DNA of 64,000 nt from Escherichia ruysiae. GTDB taxonomy: Bacteria > Pseudomonadota > Gammaproteobacteria > Enterobacterales > Enterobacteriaceae. Positions 53,769-62,779 of this stretch are shown here, in pieces. Made by a program: the position numbers and the translations under genes. Under the pieces are notes generated by a model. The model ran no database searches. It was not told the DNA's origin and worked only from the letters and a program-made list of their open reading frames with translations. The stretch lies in the NCBI RefSeq assembly GCF_902498915.1, contig NZ_CABVLQ010000001.1; one strand, given 5' to 3'. Within the stretch, counting starts at the first letter, position 1. Each line of letters begins with the position of its first letter.

Positions 53769-54557
53769 ATGCCATTAAATGGAGTCAGTGCTGCGATGCG
53801 CGAACGGGTATCGCAGCAGTTAAAAGAAATTGAACGGCGCTATGGCGTGAAAGTGCTGTACGCCTGCGAATCGGGGAGTCGCGGTTGGGGATTTGCCTCA
53901 CCCGACAGTGACTATGATGTGCGTTTTTTGTATGCCCATCCGCTGGAATGGTATCTGCGGGTGGAGTCACCGCGCGATGTTATCGAACTGCCCATCGACG
54001 ATGAGCTGGATGTTTCAGGTTGGGAGTGGCGTAAGGCGCTGGGATTATTGAAAGGCGCGAACCCGACGCTGATTGAATGGCTGGATTCACCGGTGGTCTA
54101 TCAGCAAGACGAAGAAACGATAACGGCGCTAAAGGCGATGGTGCCGAAGTGGTTTTCTCCGCTACGTGCGCGCTGGCATTATTATTCGATGGCGCGGAAA
54201 AACTTTCGCAGTTATTTGCAGGGCGACGAAGTTCGGCTGAAAAAATACTTTTACGTGCTGCGTCCATTGCTGGCTGTACGCTGGGTTGAAGCGGGTAAAG
54301 GTGTACCGCCAATGCGTTTTGCCGAGCTACTGGCGGGAAGCGAACTTGATGCGGCGTTACGCGCAGAAATAGACGAATTGCTGGAACGTAAACAGCGGGC
54401 GGGAGAAGCGGTGTATGATTCGCGGCGTCCTTTGTTGCATGAGTTTATTCGTGCGGAACTGGCGCGCGGGGAAATTCCTCCGATGTTACAGGATAGCAGG
54501 GACGGAGATGTCAGGGAACTGGATGGGTTGTTATATCAAACGGTAATGGGGAAATAA
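53769..54557 (+). CDS. RlaP-like nucleotidyltransferase domain protein
   Basis: A protein of about 262 residues of the DNA polymerase beta-type nucleotidyltransferase superfamily (COG3541 / PF10127 type). The catalytic GSRGWGFASPDSDYDVRFLY block (about residue 39-58 of the chosen frame) shows the GS and D-x-D metal motif. A helical C-terminal domain with MARKNFRSYL follows. In some bacteria relatives act with RNA ligase operons in RNA repair; here it stands alone. ATG at 53769 has AAGGA eight bases upstream; the ATG at 53760 lies on that site and is unlikely. K-12, as I recall it, has no gene here. Substrate unknown. Confidence 0.85.
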   Translation: MPLNGVSAAMRERVSQQLKEIERRYGVKVLYACESGSRGWGFASPDSDYDVRFLYAHPLEWYLRVESPRDVIELPIDDELDVSGWEWRKALGLLKGANPTLIEWLDSPVVYQQDEETITALKAMVPKWFSPLRARWHYYSMARKNFRSYLQGDEVRLKKYFYVLRPLLAVRWVEAGKGVPPMRFAELLAGSELDAALRAEIDELLERKQRAGEAVYDSRRPLLHEFIRAELARGEIPPMLQDSRDGDVRELDGLLYQTVMGK

Positions 54558-54594
54558 ATACGACCCGGGGCACTTCATCCGGGCCGCACTGTTT

Positions 54595-55944
54595 TTACTC
54601 AAACAAATTACTATGCAATGTCTGCACCACCTGTTCCGCATCAGCACCCGGCACCAGGAAGCACAGGTTATTGCTGGAAGCGCCGTAGCAAATCATGCGG
54701 ATGTTGAACGGTTCCAGCACGCCAAATACTTCTTTGCCGACGCCGCAGGCTTTTGACAGGTCATTACCAATCAGCGCCACCAGTGCCAGGCCTTCTTCCA
54801 CTTCCACGCGGCACAGCGCCGAAAGCTCCATCAGCAGTGATTGCGTCAACAATGTATCGCCAGTGGAAGTTGAACCAGTCGTATCAAGAGTTAATGCCAC
54901 GCTCACTTCGGACGTAGTAATTAAATCCACCGAAATATTATGCCGCGCGAGGATACCGAAAACTTCCGCGAGGAAGCCACGGGAATGCAGCATATTCAGG
55001 CTGTGCAGGGTTAATAGCGTTTGTTTACGGCGCAGAGCCAGTGCACGGAACAGCGGTGGATTTTCGGTTTTATTACACACCAACGTACCGCCAGCACGTG
55101 GGTCTTTGCTGGAACCGACAAACACCGGAATATCGCTGCGCACTGCGGGCAGCAACGTCGCTGGATGCAGCACTTTCGCGCCAAAGGTCGCCATTTCAGC
55201 GGCCTCTTCAAAAGCGATTTTATCAATGCGTTTTGCTGCTGGCACCACGCGCGGATCGGTCGTGTAGATGCCAGGGACGTCAGTCCAGATATCAACGCGA
55301 GATGCGTGTAAGGCTTCCGCCAACAAGGCTGCCGTATAATCGCTGCCGCCACGTCCAAGTGTTGTAGTACGCCCTTTACTTTCGCTACCAATAAAGCCCT
55401 GGGTGATGACTAAACCTTCACTGAGCCGTGGAGTCAGATGCAACGCAGACAGTTCCGCCAGTGCAACAACATCTGGCTCCGCGCGACCAAACCGGTCGTT
55501 GGTGCGCATCACTTTACGCACATCAAACCACTGCGCCTGGACATCGCGTTCGCGCAGGATTTCAACAAATAGTAGAGTAGACATCAGTTCGCCGTGGCTA
55601 ACCAGTTCATCCGTCAGAGCCGGAGATGTTGCCAGCGCCGCCGCTTCGGCCAGAACGGTAATGTTCTCCAACAAACGTTCAATCTCTTCACGGATGACGT
55701 TCGGGTAACGCAGGCGCTCCAGAATGGCGAACTGAATATTGCGAATAGCATCGAGTTTTTCGAAACGCTCAACCGGTTCCAGACCTTCAGCCAGTGCAAC
55801 AAGTAGGTTAGTAATCCCCGCAGAAGCAGAAAGCACAACTAAACGAACATTCTCATCAGAAAGCACAATGTCGGCGCTGCGGTTCATGGCGTCGAAATCA
55901 GCCACGCTAGTACCACCAAATTTGGAGACAACAATATCGGGCAT
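54595..55944 (-). CDS. lysC: Lysine-sensitive aspartokinase III
   Basis: Phosphorylates aspartate, the first step to lysine, threonine and methionine; inhibited by lysine. The 449-residue protein has the kinase motif VVSKFGGTSVADF (about residue 5-17), SHGELMST (about 134-141), TLGRGGSDYTAA (about 219-230) and two C-terminal ACT domains. Residues around VDLITTSEVSVALTLDTTGS (about 339-358), where K-12 feedback-resistance changes map, look wild type. The leader lacks the lysine riboswitch found in K-12. RBS GAGG six bases before ATG. Confidence 0.97.
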   Translation of the reverse strand: MPDIVVSKFGGTSVADFDAMNRSADIVLSDENVRLVVLSASAGITNLLVALAEGLEPVERFEKLDAIRNIQFAILERLRYPNVIREEIERLLENITVLAEAAALATSPALTDELVSHGELMSTLLFVEILRERDVQAQWFDVRKVMRTNDRFGRAEPDVVALAELSALHLTPRLSEGLVITQGFIGSESKGRTTTLGRGGSDYTAALLAEALHASRVDIWTDVPGIYTTDPRVVPAAKRIDKIAFEEAAEMATFGAKVLHPATLLPAVRSDIPVFVGSSKDPRAGGTLVCNKTENPPLFRALALRRKQTLLTLHSLNMLHSRGFLAEVFGILARHNISVDLITTSEVSVALTLDTTGSTSTGDTLLTQSLLMELSALCRVEVEEGLALVALIGNDLSKACGVGKEVFGVLEPFNIRMICYGASSNNLCFLVPGADAEQVVQTLHSNLFE

Positions 55945-56026
55945 AACAACCTCGTGTCAGGGAATGAAAGAAGCGACCTTGGCACAAAGGCAAAATAGAA
56001 ACCGGTGCAGGCGCAGACCGTATTTA
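55945..56026 (-). other. Short lysC leader without lysine riboswitch
   Basis: About 75-80 bases lie between the probable transcription start (near 56021) and the lysC ATG. The part next to the gene (TGTGCCAAGG … CCCTGACACGAGG) and the block TCTGCGCC (56010-56017, read leftward) match the 3' part of the K-12 leader as I recall it. The five-helix lysine aptamer and its expression platform, which make the K-12 leader about 300 bases long, are not present. Confidence 0.85.
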
Positions 56027-56055
56027 TAAATAAAAGGTGTAGGGGAGTGTGTCAA
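56027..56055 (-). promoter_or_regulatory. lysC promoter
   Basis: Read leftward: -35 TTGACA (56055-56050), 17-base spacer, -10 TATTTA (56032-56027). The next bases, TAAATACGG, take the place of the start of the riboswitch in K-12. Confidence 0.8.
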
Positions 56056-56237
56056 CGCCGGGATTATGCGGATTATTCATGCAGCGGGCGTGGTCAGAAA
56101 TTGTGCTTATAACGTCTATACTTTTTATCCTCTTCAGTAGTTAGCTGAGCTAACGGCACTAAAACCATCACATTTTTCTGTGACTGGCGCTACAATCTTC
56201 CACAGTCACAATTCTCAATATCAGAAGAGTATTGCTA

Positions 56238-57887
56238 ATGAAAAACATCAATCCAACGCAGACCGCTGCCTGGCAGGCACTACAGAAACACTTCGATGAA
56301 ATGAAAGACGTTACGATCGCCGATCTTTTTGCTAAAGATGGCGATCGTTTTTCTAAGTTCTCCGCAACCTTCGACGATCAGATGCTGGTGGATTACTCCA
56401 AAAACCGCATCACCGAAGAAACTCTGGCGAAATTGCAGGATCTGGCGAAAGAGTGCGATCTGGCTGGCGCGATTAAGTCGATGTTCTCTGGCGAGAAGAT
56501 TAACCGCACCGAAAACCGTGCCGTGCTGCACGTGGCGCTGCGTAATCGTAGTAATACGCCGATTCTGGTTGATGGCAAAGACGTAATGCCGGAAGTCAAC
56601 GCGGTGCTGGAGAAGATGAAAACCTTCTCGCAAGCGATTATTTCCGGTGAGTGGAAGGGTTATACCGGCAAAGCAATCACCGACGTGGTGAACATCGGTA
56701 TCGGCGGTTCTGACCTCGGCCCGTACATGGTGACCGAAGCACTGCGTCCGTACAAAAATCACCTGAATATGCACTTCGTTTCTAACGTTGACGGAACTCA
56801 CATCGCAGAAGTGCTGAAAAAAGTGAACCCTGAAACCACGCTGTTCCTGGTAGCGTCTAAAACCTTCACCACTCAGGAAACCATGACCAACGCCCATAGC
56901 GCGCGTGACTGGTTCCTGAAAGCGGCCGGTGATGAGAAGCACGTTGCGAAACACTTTGCGGCGCTCTCCACCAATGCGAAAGCCGTTGGCGAGTTTGGTA
57001 TTGATACCGCCAACATGTTCGAGTTCTGGGACTGGGTCGGCGGCCGTTACTCTTTGTGGTCAGCGATTGGTCTGTCAATTGTTCTCTCCATCGGCTTTGA
57101 TAACTTCGTTGAACTGCTTTCCGGCGCACACGCGATGGACAAGCATTTCTCCACCACGCCAGCCGAGAAAAACCTGCCTGTATTGCTGGCGCTAATCGGC
57201 ATCTGGTACAACAATTTCTTTGGCGCGGAAACTGAAGCGATTCTGCCGTATGACCAGTATATGCACCGTTTCGCGGCGTACTTCCAGCAGGGCAATATGG
57301 AATCCAACGGCAAATACGTTGACCGTAACGGTAACGTAGTGGATTACCAGACTGGCCCGATTATCTGGGGTGAGCCGGGTACAAACGGGCAACATGCGTT
57401 TTACCAGCTGATCCACCAGGGAACCAAAATGGTGCCGTGCGATTTCATCGCGCCGGCTATCACCCATAACCCGCTCTCTGATCACCACCAGAAACTGCTG
57501 TCTAACTTCTTCGCTCAGACCGAAGCTCTGGCCTTTGGTAAATCCCGCGAAGTGGTAGAGCAGGAATATCGCGATCAGGGTAAAGATCCGGCGACGCTCG
57601 ACTATGTAGTGCCGTTTAAAGTGTTCGAAGGTAACCGTCCGACCAACTCCATCCTGCTGCGCGAAATCACCCCGTTCAGCCTGGGGGCGTTGATTGCGCT
57701 GTATGAGCACAAAATCTTTACTCAGGGCGTGATCCTGAACATCTTCACCTTCGACCAGTGGGGCGTGGAGCTGGGTAAACAGCTGGCGAACCGTATTCTG
57801 CCGGAACTGAAAGATGACAAAGAAATCAGCAGCCACGATAGCTCGACCAATGGTCTGATTAACCGCTATAAGGCGTGGCGCGGTTAA
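56238..57887 (+). CDS. pgi: Glucose-6-phosphate isomerase
   Basis: Interconverts glucose 6-phosphate and fructose 6-phosphate; the product of sorbose breakdown enters at the same node. The 549-residue enzyme has the family signatures VNIGIGGSDLGPYM (about residue 147-160), DWVGGRYSLWSAIGL (about 268-282) and the late FDQWGVELGKQLA (about 502-514) with the catalytic lysine. The start at 56238 (MKNINPTQTAAW) is preferred over an ATG six bases earlier. Confidence 0.98.
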   Translation: MKNINPTQTAAWQALQKHFDEMKDVTIADLFAKDGDRFSKFSATFDDQMLVDYSKNRITEETLAKLQDLAKECDLAGAIKSMFSGEKINRTENRAVLHVALRNRSNTPILVDGKDVMPEVNAVLEKMKTFSQAIISGEWKGYTGKAITDVVNIGIGGSDLGPYMVTEALRPYKNHLNMHFVSNVDGTHIAEVLKKVNPETTLFLVASKTFTTQETMTNAHSARDWFLKAAGDEKHVAKHFAALSTNAKAVGEFGIDTANMFEFWDWVGGRYSLWSAIGLSIVLSIGFDNFVELLSGAHAMDKHFSTTPAEKNLPVLLALIGIWYNNFFGAETEAILPYDQYMHRFAAYFQQGNMESNGKYVDRNGNVVDYQTGPIIWGEPGTNGQHAFYQLIHQGTKMVPCDFIAPAITHNPLSDHHQKLLSNFFAQTEALAFGKSREVVEQEYRDQGKDPATLDYVVPFKVFEGNRPTNSILLREITPFSLGALIALYEHKIFTQGVILNIFTFDQWGVELGKQLANRILPELKDDKEISSHDSSTNGLINRYKAWRG

Positions 57888-57910
57888 TCATCGTGCATGT
57901 CTGATGCCGC

Positions 57911-57992
57911 TACGTAGGCCGGATAAGGCGTTTATGCCGCATCCGGCAACCGGTGCCTGATGCGACGCGGTCGCGTCTTATCAGGCCTACAG
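57911..57992. repeat. REP pair (BIME) after pgi
   Basis: TAGGCCGGATAAGGCGTTTA…GCATCCGGCA followed by the inverted GTGCCTGATGCGACGCGGTC…TCAGGCCTAC, starting about 25 bases after the pgi stop. Confidence 0.9.
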
Positions 57993-58398
57993 GTCGATGC
58001 CGATATGCACATCGTATTCGGCAATTAATACATAGCACGATTGATTAAATAACCTTAATAACAATGCCGACTATAAGTCGGCATTGTTCTATCAGATAAA
58101 TCCTCTTGTCTGTGATTTAACGAAAATCATATCGTGAGGTTAATCCTAAAATAGATTTTTAGTCTGTAATTATTTCGGAAAATACGCAGGTCAATCGCTT
58201 TTGTGTTTATTTTAACCTCATGATTAACATAATTATTTATATATAATAAAAAATATATAATTGATATTTATTCCAATTATCCTAAAACCCCACCACTAAT
58301 TCCTCGCGCCGTAATTCACATGCTTTAGTTGTGTATACTCGATCCCGCCCGAAATGTTTTTGGGTAAATCTCCATTCATTCAATGAAGGGAAATTGTT
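57993..58398. other. A/T-rich yjbE upstream region
   Basis: After the pgi terminator (58060-58088) comes about 170 bases of very A/T-rich DNA (58100-58280, with stretches such as ATTATTTATATATAATAAAA). This kind of DNA often binds H-NS. A likely -10 TATACT for yjbE is at 58334-58339; its -35 is weak, as would fit an activator-dependent promoter. In E. coli yjbEFGH responds to RcsB, but I cannot mark a sure RcsB box. Confidence 0.5.
58060..58088 (+). terminator. Hairpin terminator after pgi
   Basis: Perfect 12-base arms AACAATGCCGAC / GTCGGCATTGTT around TATAA. The U-tract is weak (CTATC follows), so termination efficiency is uncertain. Confidence 0.65.
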
Positions 58399-58641
58399 AT
58401 GAGAAAAGTTCTGTATGGCATTTTAGCCATATCTGCGCTTGCGGCGACTTCTGCGTGGGCTGCACCTGTACAGGTGGGCGAAGCGGCAGGGTCGGCAGCA
58501 ACGTCGGTTTCGGCGGGCAGTTCCTCCGCGACCAGCGTCAGCACCGTAAGCTCGGCGGTGGGTGTCGCACTCGCGGCAACCGGTGGCGGTGATGGTTCTA
58601 ATACCGGAACCACCACAACCACGACCACCAGTACCCAGTAA
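58399..58641 (+). CDS. yjbE: Exopolysaccharide operon protein YjbE
   Basis: Small secreted protein of 80 residues: signal peptide MRKVLYGILAISALAATSAWA, then an alanine/serine/glycine-rich body and a tail with seven consecutive threonines (NTGTTTTTTTSTQ). It is the first gene of yjbEFGH, an operon tied to production of an extracellular polysaccharide in E. coli. Its function is not known; the composition suggests a surface or matrix component. Confidence 0.9.
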   Translation: MRKVLYGILAISALAATSAWAAPVQVGEAAGSAATSVSAGSSSATSVSTVSSAVGVALAATGGGDGSNTGTTTTTTTSTQ

Positions 58642-58645
58642 TAAC

Positions 58646-58776
58646 GTATGTATCCCCAAAATAATTCGAGTTGCAGGAAGGCGACAAGCGAGTGAGTCCC
58701 CGGGAGCATAGATAACTATGTGACCGGGGTGAACGAGTGCGGTCACCGCATCTGCAGCTTGAAGTATGACGGGGAT
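58646..58776. repeat. ERIC (IRU) element between yjbE and yjbF
   Basis: A full-length ERIC of about 127-130 bases: begins GTATGTATCCCCAAAATAAT, with a central inverted pair GAGTCCCCGGGAGC…GACCGGGGTGAACGAGTG and an end CAGCTTGAAGTATGACGGGG. It would be transcribed within the operon and form a large hairpin between the two cistrons. Confidence 0.9.
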
Positions 58777-58827
58777 TAACCATAACCACACTCCGGTGTG
58801 GTTATTCTGCCCCTCTGGAGAAGAGTC

Positions 58828-59466
58828 GTGAAGCGACCTGCACTCATTCTTATCTGCCTGCTATTACAGGCCTGTTCAGCCACGACTAAAGAGCTGGGCA
58901 ATTCACTGTGGGACAGTCTGTTCGGCACGCCAGGCGTACAGCTGACGGACGATGATATTCAAAATATGCCCTACGCCAGCCAGTACATGCAGCTTAATGG
59001 CGGGCCGCAGTTATTTGTGGTGCTGGCCTTCGCTGAAGACGGACAACAAAAATGGGTCACTCAGGATCAGGCCACTCTCGTCACACAACATGGTCGTCTG
59101 GTGAAGACTTTGCTTGGCGGCGACAACCTGATTGAAGTAAATAACCTTGCCGCCGACCCGCTGATTAAACCCGCACAAATTGTTGATGGCGCAACATGGA
59201 CGCGCACGATGGGCTGGACCGAGTACCAGCAGGTACGTTACGCCACCGCACGCTCAGTCTTCAAATGGGATGGCACCGATACCGTCAAAGTCGGCAGCGA
59301 TGAAACTCCGGTTCGCGTGCTGGACGAAGAAGTCTCCACCGACCAGGCGCGCTGGCATAACCGCTACTGGATCGACAGCGAAGGACAAATTCGCCAGTCG
59401 GAACAGTATCTCGGCGCGGATTATTTCCCGGTGAAAACCACTCTCATCAAGGCAGCAACACAATGA
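58828..59466 (+). CDS. yjbF: Lipoprotein YjbF
   Basis: Lipoprotein of 212 residues: signal MKRPALILICLLLQAC with the lipobox LLQAC (cysteine near residue 16), then a soluble domain of the YjbF/GfcB family. It is related to GfcB of the group 4 capsule operon, so it likely acts at the outer membrane in polysaccharide export. The start is GTG at 58828 behind CTGGAG; an upstream ATG at 58798 lacks a binding site. It overlaps yjbG by four bases. Confidence 0.93.
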   Translation: MKRPALILICLLLQACSATTKELGNSLWDSLFGTPGVQLTDDDIQNMPYASQYMQLNGGPQLFVVLAFAEDGQQKWVTQDQATLVTQHGRLVKTLLGGDNLIEVNNLAADPLIKPAQIVDGATWTRTMGWTEYQQVRYATARSVFKWDGTDTVKVGSDETPVRVLDEEVSTDQARWHNRYWIDSEGQIRQSEQYLGADYFPVKTTLIKAATQ

Positions 59467-60200
59467 TTAAACAAACTATTGTCGCGTTGATTTTGAGCGT
59501 GGGAGCGTCATCGGTCTTTGCTGCGGGCACCGTCAAGGTGTTCAGCAATGGCAGCAGTGAGGCCAAAACGCTGACGGGCGCAGAGCATTTAATCGATCTG
59601 GTGGGGCAACCGCGACTGGCGAATAGCTGGTGGCCCGGTGCGGTGATCAGCGAAGAGCTGGCAACGGCAGCAGCATTGCGGCAGCAGCAGGCGTTGCTGA
59701 CACGGCTGGCAGAACTGGCCACAGATTCCAGCGCCGAGGATGCCGCCGCGATTAACGCCTTACGTCAGCAAATTCAGGCGTTGAAGGTGACGGGCAGGCA
59801 AAAAATCAATCTTGATCCCGATATCGTCCGCGTTGCGGAACGTGGCAACCCGCCGTTGCAGGGCAACTACACGCTGTGGGTGGGTTCCGCTCCGTCAACG
59901 GTCACGCTGTTCGGGCTTATCAGTCGTCCTGGCAATCAGCCATTCACCCCAGGTCGCGACGTAGCGAGCTATCTCTCCGGGCAGAGCCTGCTTAGCGGTG
60001 CAGATCGCAGCTATGCGTGGGTGGTTTACCCGGACGGGCGAACGCAAAAAGCGCCGGTGGCTTACTGGAACAAGCGTCACGTAGAGCCGATGCCCGGCAG
60101 CATTATTTATGTTGGCCTGGCGGACTCCGTCTGGAGTAAGACGCCTGATGCCCTGAACGCCGACATTCTTCAGACTCTGACGCAGCGGATACCGCAATAA
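59463..60200 (+). CDS. yjbG: Periplasmic protein YjbG
   Basis: Protein of 245 residues with a signal peptide (MIKQTIVALILSVGASSVFA). The family is GfcC-like: a segment near residues 105-200 (NPPLQGNYTLWVGSAPSTVT, then LFGLISRPGNQPFTPG) resembles the SLBB-type fold of polysaccharide export proteins. Function is inferred from its operon with YjbF and YjbH. Its ATG overlaps the yjbF stop, and its stop shares one base with the yjbH start. Confidence 0.92.
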   Translation: MIKQTIVALILSVGASSVFAAGTVKVFSNGSSEAKTLTGAEHLIDLVGQPRLANSWWPGAVISEELATAAALRQQQALLTRLAELATDSSAEDAAAINALRQQIQALKVTGRQKINLDPDIVRVAERGNPPLQGNYTLWVGSAPSTVTLFGLISRPGNQPFTPGRDVASYLSGQSLLSGADRSYAWVVYPDGRTQKAPVAYWNKRHVEPMPGSIIYVGLADSVWSKTPDALNADILQTLTQRIPQ

Positions 60201-62296
60201 TGAAAAAAAGACATCTGCTTAGCTTACTGGCGCTGGGCATTAGCACGGCCTGCTATGGCGAAACGTATCCAGCGCCCATCGGGCCGTCGCAATCGGATTT
60301 CGGCGGCGTCGGTCTGTTACAAACGCCCACCGCGCGCATGGCGCGGGAAGGGGAATTAAGTTTGAACTATCGTGATAACGATCAGTACCGTTATTACTCT
60401 GCTTCAGTGCAACTCTTCCCGTGGCTGGAAACAACGCTGCGCTACACCGATGTGCGCACCCGGCAGTACAGCAGCGTCGAAGCGTTCTCTGGCGATCAAA
60501 CGTATAAAGATAAAGCCTTCGATCTCAAACTGCGTTTGTGGGAAGAGAGTTACTGGCTGCCGCAAGTGGCGGTTGGTGCGCGGGATATCGGCGGTACGGG
60601 GCTGTTTGATGCGGAATATCTTGTTGCCAGCAAAGCCTGGGGGCCGTTCGATTTTACGCTCGGCCTGGGCTGGGGATATCTGGGCACCAGCGGTAATGTG
60701 AAAAATCCGCTCTGTTCAGCCAGTGATAAATATTGCTATCGCGATAACAGCTACAAACAGGCGGGATCTATCGACGGTAGCCAGATGTTCCACGGTCCTG
60801 CCTCACTGTTTGGCGGCGTGGAATACCAGACGCCCTGGCAACCGCTGCGCCTGAAACTGGAGTATGAAGGCAATAATTATCAGCAGGATTTTGCCGGTAA
60901 GCTGGAGCAAAAAAGTAAGTTTAACGTCGGGGCGATTTATCGCGTTACCGATTGGGCCGACGTTAACCTTAGCTATGAACGTGGCAACACCTTTATGTTT
61001 GGCGTTACGTTGCGCACCAACTTTAACGATCTGCGCCCGTCTTACAACGATAACGCCCGCTCGCAATATCAACCGCAGCCGCAGGATGCCATTTTGCAGC
61101 ATTCGGTGGTGGCGAATCAGTTAACGCTGTTGAAATACAATGCCGGACTTGCCGATCCGCAGATCCAGGCGAAAGGCGATACGCTGTATGTCACCGGCGA
61201 GCAGGTGAAATATCGTGATTCGCGTGAAGGGATCATCCGTGCTAATCGGATCGTGATGAACGATCTGCCGGATGGGATCAAAACGATCCGCATTACGGAA
61301 AATCGCCTTAACATGCCGCAGGTGACGACGGAAACCGATGTCGCCAGCCTGAAAAATCATCTCGCCGGAGAGCCGTTGGGCCACGAAACGACGCTGGCGC
61401 AAAAACGCGTCGAGCCGGTGGTTCCGCAGTCCACCGAGCAGGGCTGGTATATCGACAAATCGCGCTTTGATTTCCATATCGATCCGGTGCTGAACCAGTC
61501 GGTTGGTGGCCCGGAAAACTTTTACATGTACCAACTGGGCGTGATGGGAACGGCGGATTTGTGGCTGACGGATCACCTGCTCACCACCGGTAGTCTGTTT
61601 GCTAACCTTGCCAACAACTACGACAAGTTTAACTACACTAATCCACCGCAGGACTCGCACTTACCGCGCGTTCGTACCCACGTGCGTGAGTATGTGCAGA
61701 ACGATGTCTATGTGAATAACCTGCAAGCCAACTACTTCCAGCATCTGGGCAACGGCTTCTACGGTCAGGTCTACGGAGGTTATCTCGAAACCATGTTTGG
61801 CGGTGCGGGGGCGGAAGTGTTGTATCGCCCGCTGGACAGCAACTGGGCGTTTGGTCTGGATGCCAACTACGTTAAACAGCGTGACTGGCGTAGCGCGAAA
61901 GATATGATGAAGTTCACTGATTACAGCGTGAAAACCGGTCATTTGACCGCGTACTGGACGCCATCTTTCGCCCAGGATGTGTTAGTGAAAGCCAGCGTCG
62001 GGCAGTATCTGGCAGGGGATAAAGGTGGCACGCTGGAGATCGCCAAACGCTTTGATAGCGGCGTGGTGGTGGGTGGCTATGCCACGATCACGAATGTTTC
62101 GAAAGAAGAGTACGGAGAAGGGGACTTCACCAAAGGCGTGTATGTCTCTGTACCGTTGGATCTCTTCTCGTCTGGCCCGACACGCAGCCGTGCGGCAATT
62201 GGCTGGACGCCGCTGACGCGTGACGGTGGTCAGCAACTTGGGCGTAAGTTCCAGTTGTATGACATGACCAGCGACCGAAGCGTGAATTTCCGCTAA
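60200..62296 (+). CDS. yjbH: Outer-membrane lipoprotein-like protein YjbH
   Basis: Protein of 698 residues, family GfcD/YjbH (Wzi-like beta-barrel at the C-terminus). The N-terminus (KKRHLLSLLALGISTACYGE) has a signal peptide with an LGISTAC lipobox-like site. The C-terminal half has repeated aromatic, alternating strands typical of outer-membrane barrels (GFYGQVYGGYLETMFGGAGA, about residue 517-536). It probably forms the outer-membrane part of the polysaccharide export route encoded by the operon. Complete. Confidence 0.93.
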   Translation: MKKRHLLSLLALGISTACYGETYPAPIGPSQSDFGGVGLLQTPTARMAREGELSLNYRDNDQYRYYSASVQLFPWLETTLRYTDVRTRQYSSVEAFSGDQTYKDKAFDLKLRLWEESYWLPQVAVGARDIGGTGLFDAEYLVASKAWGPFDFTLGLGWGYLGTSGNVKNPLCSASDKYCYRDNSYKQAGSIDGSQMFHGPASLFGGVEYQTPWQPLRLKLEYEGNNYQQDFAGKLEQKSKFNVGAIYRVTDWADVNLSYERGNTFMFGVTLRTNFNDLRPSYNDNARSQYQPQPQDAILQHSVVANQLTLLKYNAGLADPQIQAKGDTLYVTGEQVKYRDSREGIIRANRIVMNDLPDGIKTIRITENRLNMPQVTTETDVASLKNHLAGEPLGHETTLAQKRVEPVVPQSTEQGWYIDKSRFDFHIDPVLNQSVGGPENFYMYQLGVMGTADLWLTDHLLTTGSLFANLANNYDKFNYTNPPQDSHLPRVRTHVREYVQNDVYVNNLQANYFQHLGNGFYGQVYGGYLETMFGGAGAEVLYRPLDSNWAFGLDANYVKQRDWRSAKDMMKFTDYSVKTGHLTAYWTPSFAQDVLVKASVGQYLAGDKGGTLEIAKRFDSGVVVGGYATITNVSKEEYGEGDFTKGVYVSVPLDLFSSGPTRSRAAIGWTPLTRDGGQQLGRKFQLYDMTSDRSVNFR

Positions 62297-62342
62297 GCCG
62301 TGGGAAAGGTGCCAGTTTTCGCAATCACTGGCCCCCTCATTC

Positions 62343-62621
62343 TTAATGGCCTGTCGAGCCATCAGGAACGCAGTTCACCCCCGGTTTGCGATCTGGTGTG
62401 TAAAGGCGAAAACATTCTGTCTTCCTGTCCGTCGATATCGGTTGCAGGTCTGATTGCCTGAGCGACTGAGCCATCATTGGGCTGGAGACATTGCTTTGCG
62501 GAAGGTCGGCTTTATCAGCAGTACCGAGCGGACCGGCAAAAGCAGGAAGAACAGAGACTGATAACAACAAAGCAGCAAAATAAGGCTTCATTTTTACCAC
62601 CTTTATCAGGTTACGTTTCAT
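62343..62621 (-). CDS. yjbT: Small secreted protein YjbT
   Basis: 92 residues if started at 62621, as in the usual K-12 annotation. The internal ATG at 62591 has a better binding site (AAGGTGG, five bases upstream) and begins a clean signal peptide, MKPYFAALLLSVSVLPAFAG, so an 82-residue precursor may be the real product. The mature part is short and polar with two cysteines (TECFRLY…GVNCVPDG) that could form a disulfide. Function unknown. It lies on the strand opposite yjbH and psiE. Confidence 0.85.
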   Translation of the reverse strand: MKRNLIKVVKMKPYFAALLLSVSVLPAFAGPLGTADKADLPQSNVSSPMMAQSLRQSDLQPISTDRKTECFRLYTPDRKPGVNCVPDGSTGH

Positions 62622-62779
62622 TTGTTCCAGAGGAACATTGTCGATTTTTCGCGCTTTGCTGGTGGCCGGGAATCACCTGAATGGGTGATTTTTTGAGGCT
62701 GTGTGTTTTGCCAGATGCGACGTTGATGGGAGATGCCCACTTAATTGAGCTGAACAAAACATACACAAAAAATATAGAT

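Noticed and set aside
53760..54557. Nucleotidyltransferase as half of a toxin-antitoxin pair
   Set aside because: No small HEPN-like or other partner gene is adjacent; yjbD is a conserved core gene on the other strand.
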